From: Thioalkalivibrio sp.
Lineage (GTDB): Bacteria; Pseudomonadota; Gammaproteobacteria; Ectothiorhodospirales; Ectothiorhodospiraceae
DNA length: 7,061 nt
NCBI GenBank assembly: GCA_007136145.1
Contig: SLHN01000308.1
Span: 1-7,061, forward strand
Direction: 5' to 3'
Below the pieces are notes generated by a model. It was given only the letters and a program-made list of their open reading frames with translations, searched no databases and was not told the DNA's origin. The translations under genes and the position numbers were made by a program. Below, one piece after another: positions 5,057 through 7,061 of this stretch; position 1 is the stretch's first letter, and each line of letters begins with the position of its first letter.

Positions 5057-6019
5057 TCAGCCGAGCGCTCCGCCACAGCTGGAACCCTGACCCGCGGTGC
5101 AGCCGTAACAGTGATCCGCCACCGCGATGTCCCCGGCCATCAGAGTCTCGAAGTCGAGATCGCGGATGTGGGTGCGCGGCCGCCCGGTGGCTGCCAGGGG
5201 GATATGCAGCATCTGGTTGAAGTCGCAATCGTAGAGAAAACCCTTCCAGTCGACGGAGATCATCGAGCGACACATGACCTGTTCGAGATTCGCGTCCTGA
5301 TGGGCGAGGCGGAGGGTCTGCAGGTAGCTGTTGTACTCGCCCTTCCGCGCCAAAGTCTTGGCGAAGCGGTTGATCGGCATGTTGGCGATCGTGTACAGGC
5401 CATTGAAGACAATGCCGTAATGGCTTTCCAGGTACTCGTGGTAGGCCGCTTCCAGGGCAGCCTGCGGCGGTGGAAGTTCCGGTCCCTGCGGGTTATAGAC
5501 GAGATTCAGTTGCAAACCGGAGCCGGGTTTGCCGTAGCCCAGTGCGTTGAGTTGGTGCAGTCCCGCAAGACTCGCTTCGAACACGCCATCGCCACGCTGG
5601 GCGTTCACGTTCTGCTCCAGATAGCAGGGGAGGGACGCGACAACACCCACCCGCTGAGTAGCCAGGAACCGTGCCAGGTCCTCCTGGCCGGGCTCCGACA
5701 GAATAGTAAGGTTGCAGCGGTCGAGCACCTCTACGCCGAGGTTTCGGGCGTCGACTACCAGGTCCCGGAAATGGGGATTCAGTTCAGGGGCGCCGCCGGT
5801 CAGGTCCAGGGTCTCGATACGTGCCCGTTTCAGAAAGGCCAGAATGTCGTCGATCGTCGCGCGTTGCATCACCTCCCTGCGATTCGGTCCCGCATTTACA
5901 TGGCAGTGAAAACAGGTCTGGTTGCAGGTGTAACCGAGATTGGCCTGCACGGTCGTGAGGCGCCCACGCTGGATCCGTGGGAAGTCGTCGAGAAGGCGAA
6001 TCGTTTCGGTCTGTGCCAT
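5057..6019 (-). CDS. arsS: ArsS-type radical SAM protein (arsenosugar biosynthesis family, DUF3641 C-terminus)
   Basis: A 320-residue cytoplasmic radical SAM enzyme. The cluster motif C-x3-C-x2-C is at Cys32, Cys36 and Cys39, and the GGAPELNP stretch (75-82) fits the glycine-rich S-adenosylmethionine site. The C-terminal DUF3641-like part has Cys250 and Cys265 and ends in HCYGCTAGQGSSCGG (303-317; Cys304, Cys307, Cys315), the hallmark of the ArsS family and a likely auxiliary cluster or active site. ArsS is implicated in adding the deoxyadenosyl group to dimethylated arsenic in arsenosugar formation, usually with the methyltransferase ArsM; ArsM is not in this window, so another substrate is possible. 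AAAGGA lies 11 bases before the ATG. It follows the DUF3047 gene by 43 bases and precedes the TerB-fold gene by 81, suggesting co-transcription. The stop is TGA; some family members are selenoproteins, but all three C-terminal cysteines are present here, so a normal stop is the default reading. Confidence 0.9.
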   Translation of the reverse strand: MAQTETIRLLDDFPRIQRGRLTTVQANLGYTCNQTCFHCHVNAGPNRREVMQRATIDDILAFLKRARIETLDLTGGAPELNPHFRDLVVDARNLGVEVLDRCNLTILSEPGQEDLARFLATQRVGVVASLPCYLEQNVNAQRGDGVFEASLAGLHQLNALGYGKPGSGLQLNLVYNPQGPELPPPQAALEAAYHEYLESHYGIVFNGLYTIANMPINRFAKTLARKGEYNSYLQTLRLAHQDANLEQVMCRSMISVDWKGFLYDCDFNQMLHIPLAATGRPRTHIRDLDFETLMAGDIAVADHCYGCTAGQGSSCGGALG

Positions 6020-6062
6020 GGTGCCATCGGTCCTTTCGGTGACTCGAGGGGAGATGCTGCAT

Positions 6063-6704
6063 TCATTCGGGCAAAAAGCGGATATTGCCGTACCAGGCGC
6101 GTGCCTGCTGCCCGGTGTTGTCGCAGTCGGTCATCACCGCGACCGCGTTGATCCGGTCCGGTTCGCGGTCGTGATGCTGGCGGAAGTCTGCCAGCACGTT
6201 CCGCCGTTCGGTGCGCCAGCCCTGGCCGGCGTGCTCCGCGCCCGCCACGGCGATCATCCGCGCCTGGCTGGCGAAGGCATTGGGCCAATCGCTGCCGGGC
6301 TTCGAGGTACTGGCCCACACGTAGTTCAGCGCCCGCGTGCGCCAGCGCAGAATCGGGGACTCGTCGACGAGGTAGATCCGGGCAGGGTAGTCATCGCCCG
6401 CCCGGGTGGTCTCGTCGATCCCGGTCAGGGTCTGGTCGACCCGCCATTCCCACTCCACGATCGGCGTCCGCGTCAGGTCAATGTCTTCCCGGTAGAACAG
6501 GCCGGAAGCCGTGCCGTCAGTGCAGTTCGCCTCCACGGCCTGGCGGCCATCGACCTCGACCAACCGGTAATCGGTCGTGCCTGCGAACGAGTGCGGCGCC
6601 CAGTTCATGATGTCCTCGGGTGTAAAGGCAGGAGCGCTCATTACGCCACCCGAAATCAGGCTGAGCAAGCCGCCAATGGCCGTTCCGGCAGTGTGGCGGC
6701 TCAT
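6063..6704 (-). CDS. DUF3047 secreted protein of unknown function
   Basis: A 213-residue exported protein of the DUF3047 family, found mainly in proteobacteria and with no established biochemical role. Recognisable family blocks in order: VEWEWRVD (83-90), GDDYPARIYLV (103-113), LNYVW (126-130), WRTERRNVLADFR (163-175) and the C-terminal INAVAVMTDCDNTG (185-198) followed by YGNIRF. The predicted fold is beta-rich and resembles carbohydrate- or ligand-binding sandwich domains, but this is inference. I set the start at the ATG at 6704 because it opens directly into a signal peptide (MSRHT, hydrophobic core, cleavage near SAPA, residues 23-26). The frame extends to an ATG at 6809, but that 35-residue extension would bury the signal peptide. 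The Shine-Dalgarno is weak (GAGG 14 bases away). The gene is first in the row with arsS and the TerB-fold gene. The family call is solid; function is unknown. Confidence 0.86.
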   Translation of the reverse strand: MSRHTAGTAIGGLLSLISGGVMSAPAFTPEDIMNWAPHSFAGTTDYRLVEVDGRQAVEANCTDGTASGLFYREDIDLTRTPIVEWEWRVDQTLTGIDETTRAGDDYPARIYLVDESPILRWRTRALNYVWASTSKPGSDWPNAFASQARMIAVAGAEHAGQGWRTERRNVLADFRQHHDREPDRINAVAVMTDCDNTGQQARAWYGNIRFLPE

Positions 6705-7043
6705 TCTTGTGGCCAGCCTCGCGAGGGTTTCACCAAAGCCTGGGCGGCGGTGCGAAAGCGAGTCTTGAACAGCTATGGCGTTACTCCATCGGCATTGAAT
6801 AGTACGCATGGCCCACCAGTGGTCGGGTTATTCCAGTGCAATGCGGCTTGCACGGACGGGATTCCATACTAGCCGGGCACCGGGTCTTGCGGGATCAGTG
6901 AAAACCGAAGTACGCCTTGGTCCGGTCCTTCTATATGCTCAAGGCGAGTCAACGGCGCAATGGCAACGGCAGCGCCGATGCTCACGGCGGGTCCGGTCGC
7001 GGCATACACCGGCGACTCACGTACCATCACTCAGAGAGAACGT
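6705..7043. other. Intergenic region between divergent genes
   Basis: About 340 bases with no gene I can support, lying between the minus-strand DUF3047 gene and a possible plus-strand start at 7044. It should carry promoters for both directions. On the minus strand TACTAT (6798-6803) is a fair -10 element but lacks a recognisable -35. On the plus strand TATATGCT (6932-6939) is -10-like, again without a partner. I saw no strong hairpin or repeat. Confidence 0.45.
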
Positions 7044-7061
7044 ATGAACCGTACACGTTGG
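7044..7061 (+). CDS. Possible start of a plus-strand gene, cut by the window edge
   Basis: An ATG at 7044 preceded by the purine-rich AGAGAGAA (7032-7040) opens a frame reading MNRTRW before the window ends. The basic start would suit a signal peptide or membrane protein, but six codons allow no family call. An overlapping frame from an ATG at 6936 also runs open to the edge without any Shine-Dalgarno, so the real start is not settled. Confidence 0.35.

Noticed and set aside
5111..6151. A 346-codon plus-strand open frame antisense to arsS.
   Set aside because: The opposite strand encodes a clear radical SAM protein with all motifs; the antisense frame shows no recognisable domain and arises from high GC content.

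Overview
The window is GC-rich DNA with short intergenic gaps and strong proteobacterial character. A Gly/Tyr-rich exported protein that matches the sulfur globule structural proteins of purple and colourless sulfur bacteria points to a sulfur-storing gammaproteobacterium, most likely Chromatiales (Chromatiaceae, Ectothiorhodospiraceae or relatives). This taxonomic call is an inference from one gene family plus the overall style of the others. No mobile element, CRISPR array, tRNA or rRNA is visible.

Layout, left to right. A plus-strand RNA 2',3'-cyclic phosphodiesterase (ThpR family) ends at 634 and converges, across a short palindrome, on minus-strand genes that fill almost all the rest. 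First of these (highest coordinate to lowest is the direction of transcription) come a secreted fusion of a degenerate alpha/beta-hydrolase-like domain to a TlpA/ResA thioredoxin domain (2080-3372), followed downstream by a divergent NRAMP-like metal transporter (679-1959). A large hairpin lies between these two. Upstream of the pair is a non-coding stretch and a clean Rho-independent terminator (3639-3668), which ends the single-gene transcript of the sulfur globule-like protein (3695-4096). That gene has a long AT-rich upstream region with a candidate promoter and a 6+6 bp palindrome. Further right, three minus-strand genes follow one another in the order DUF3047 secreted protein (6063-6704), ArsS-type radical SAM enzyme (5057-6019) and TerB-fold protein (4487-4975). 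At the right edge a plus-strand gene may begin at 7044 but is cut after six codons.

How the genes may work together. The sulfur globule protein and the periplasmic thioredoxin fusion both act outside the cytoplasm and would fit a sulfur-oxidising, redox-active envelope. The DUF3047-arsS-terB row looks like a small co-transcribed unit linked to arsenic or oxyanion chemistry, but the arsenic methyltransferase that normally partners ArsS is not in this window.

Points most worth a second look: the palindromic promoter region of the sulfur globule gene; the thioredoxin/pseudo-hydrolase fusion; the NRAMP-like transporter whose DPGN metal-binding motif reads GVSH; and a hairpin just after the TGA of arsS whose geometry resembles a bacterial SECIS element, although an ordinary stop is more likely.
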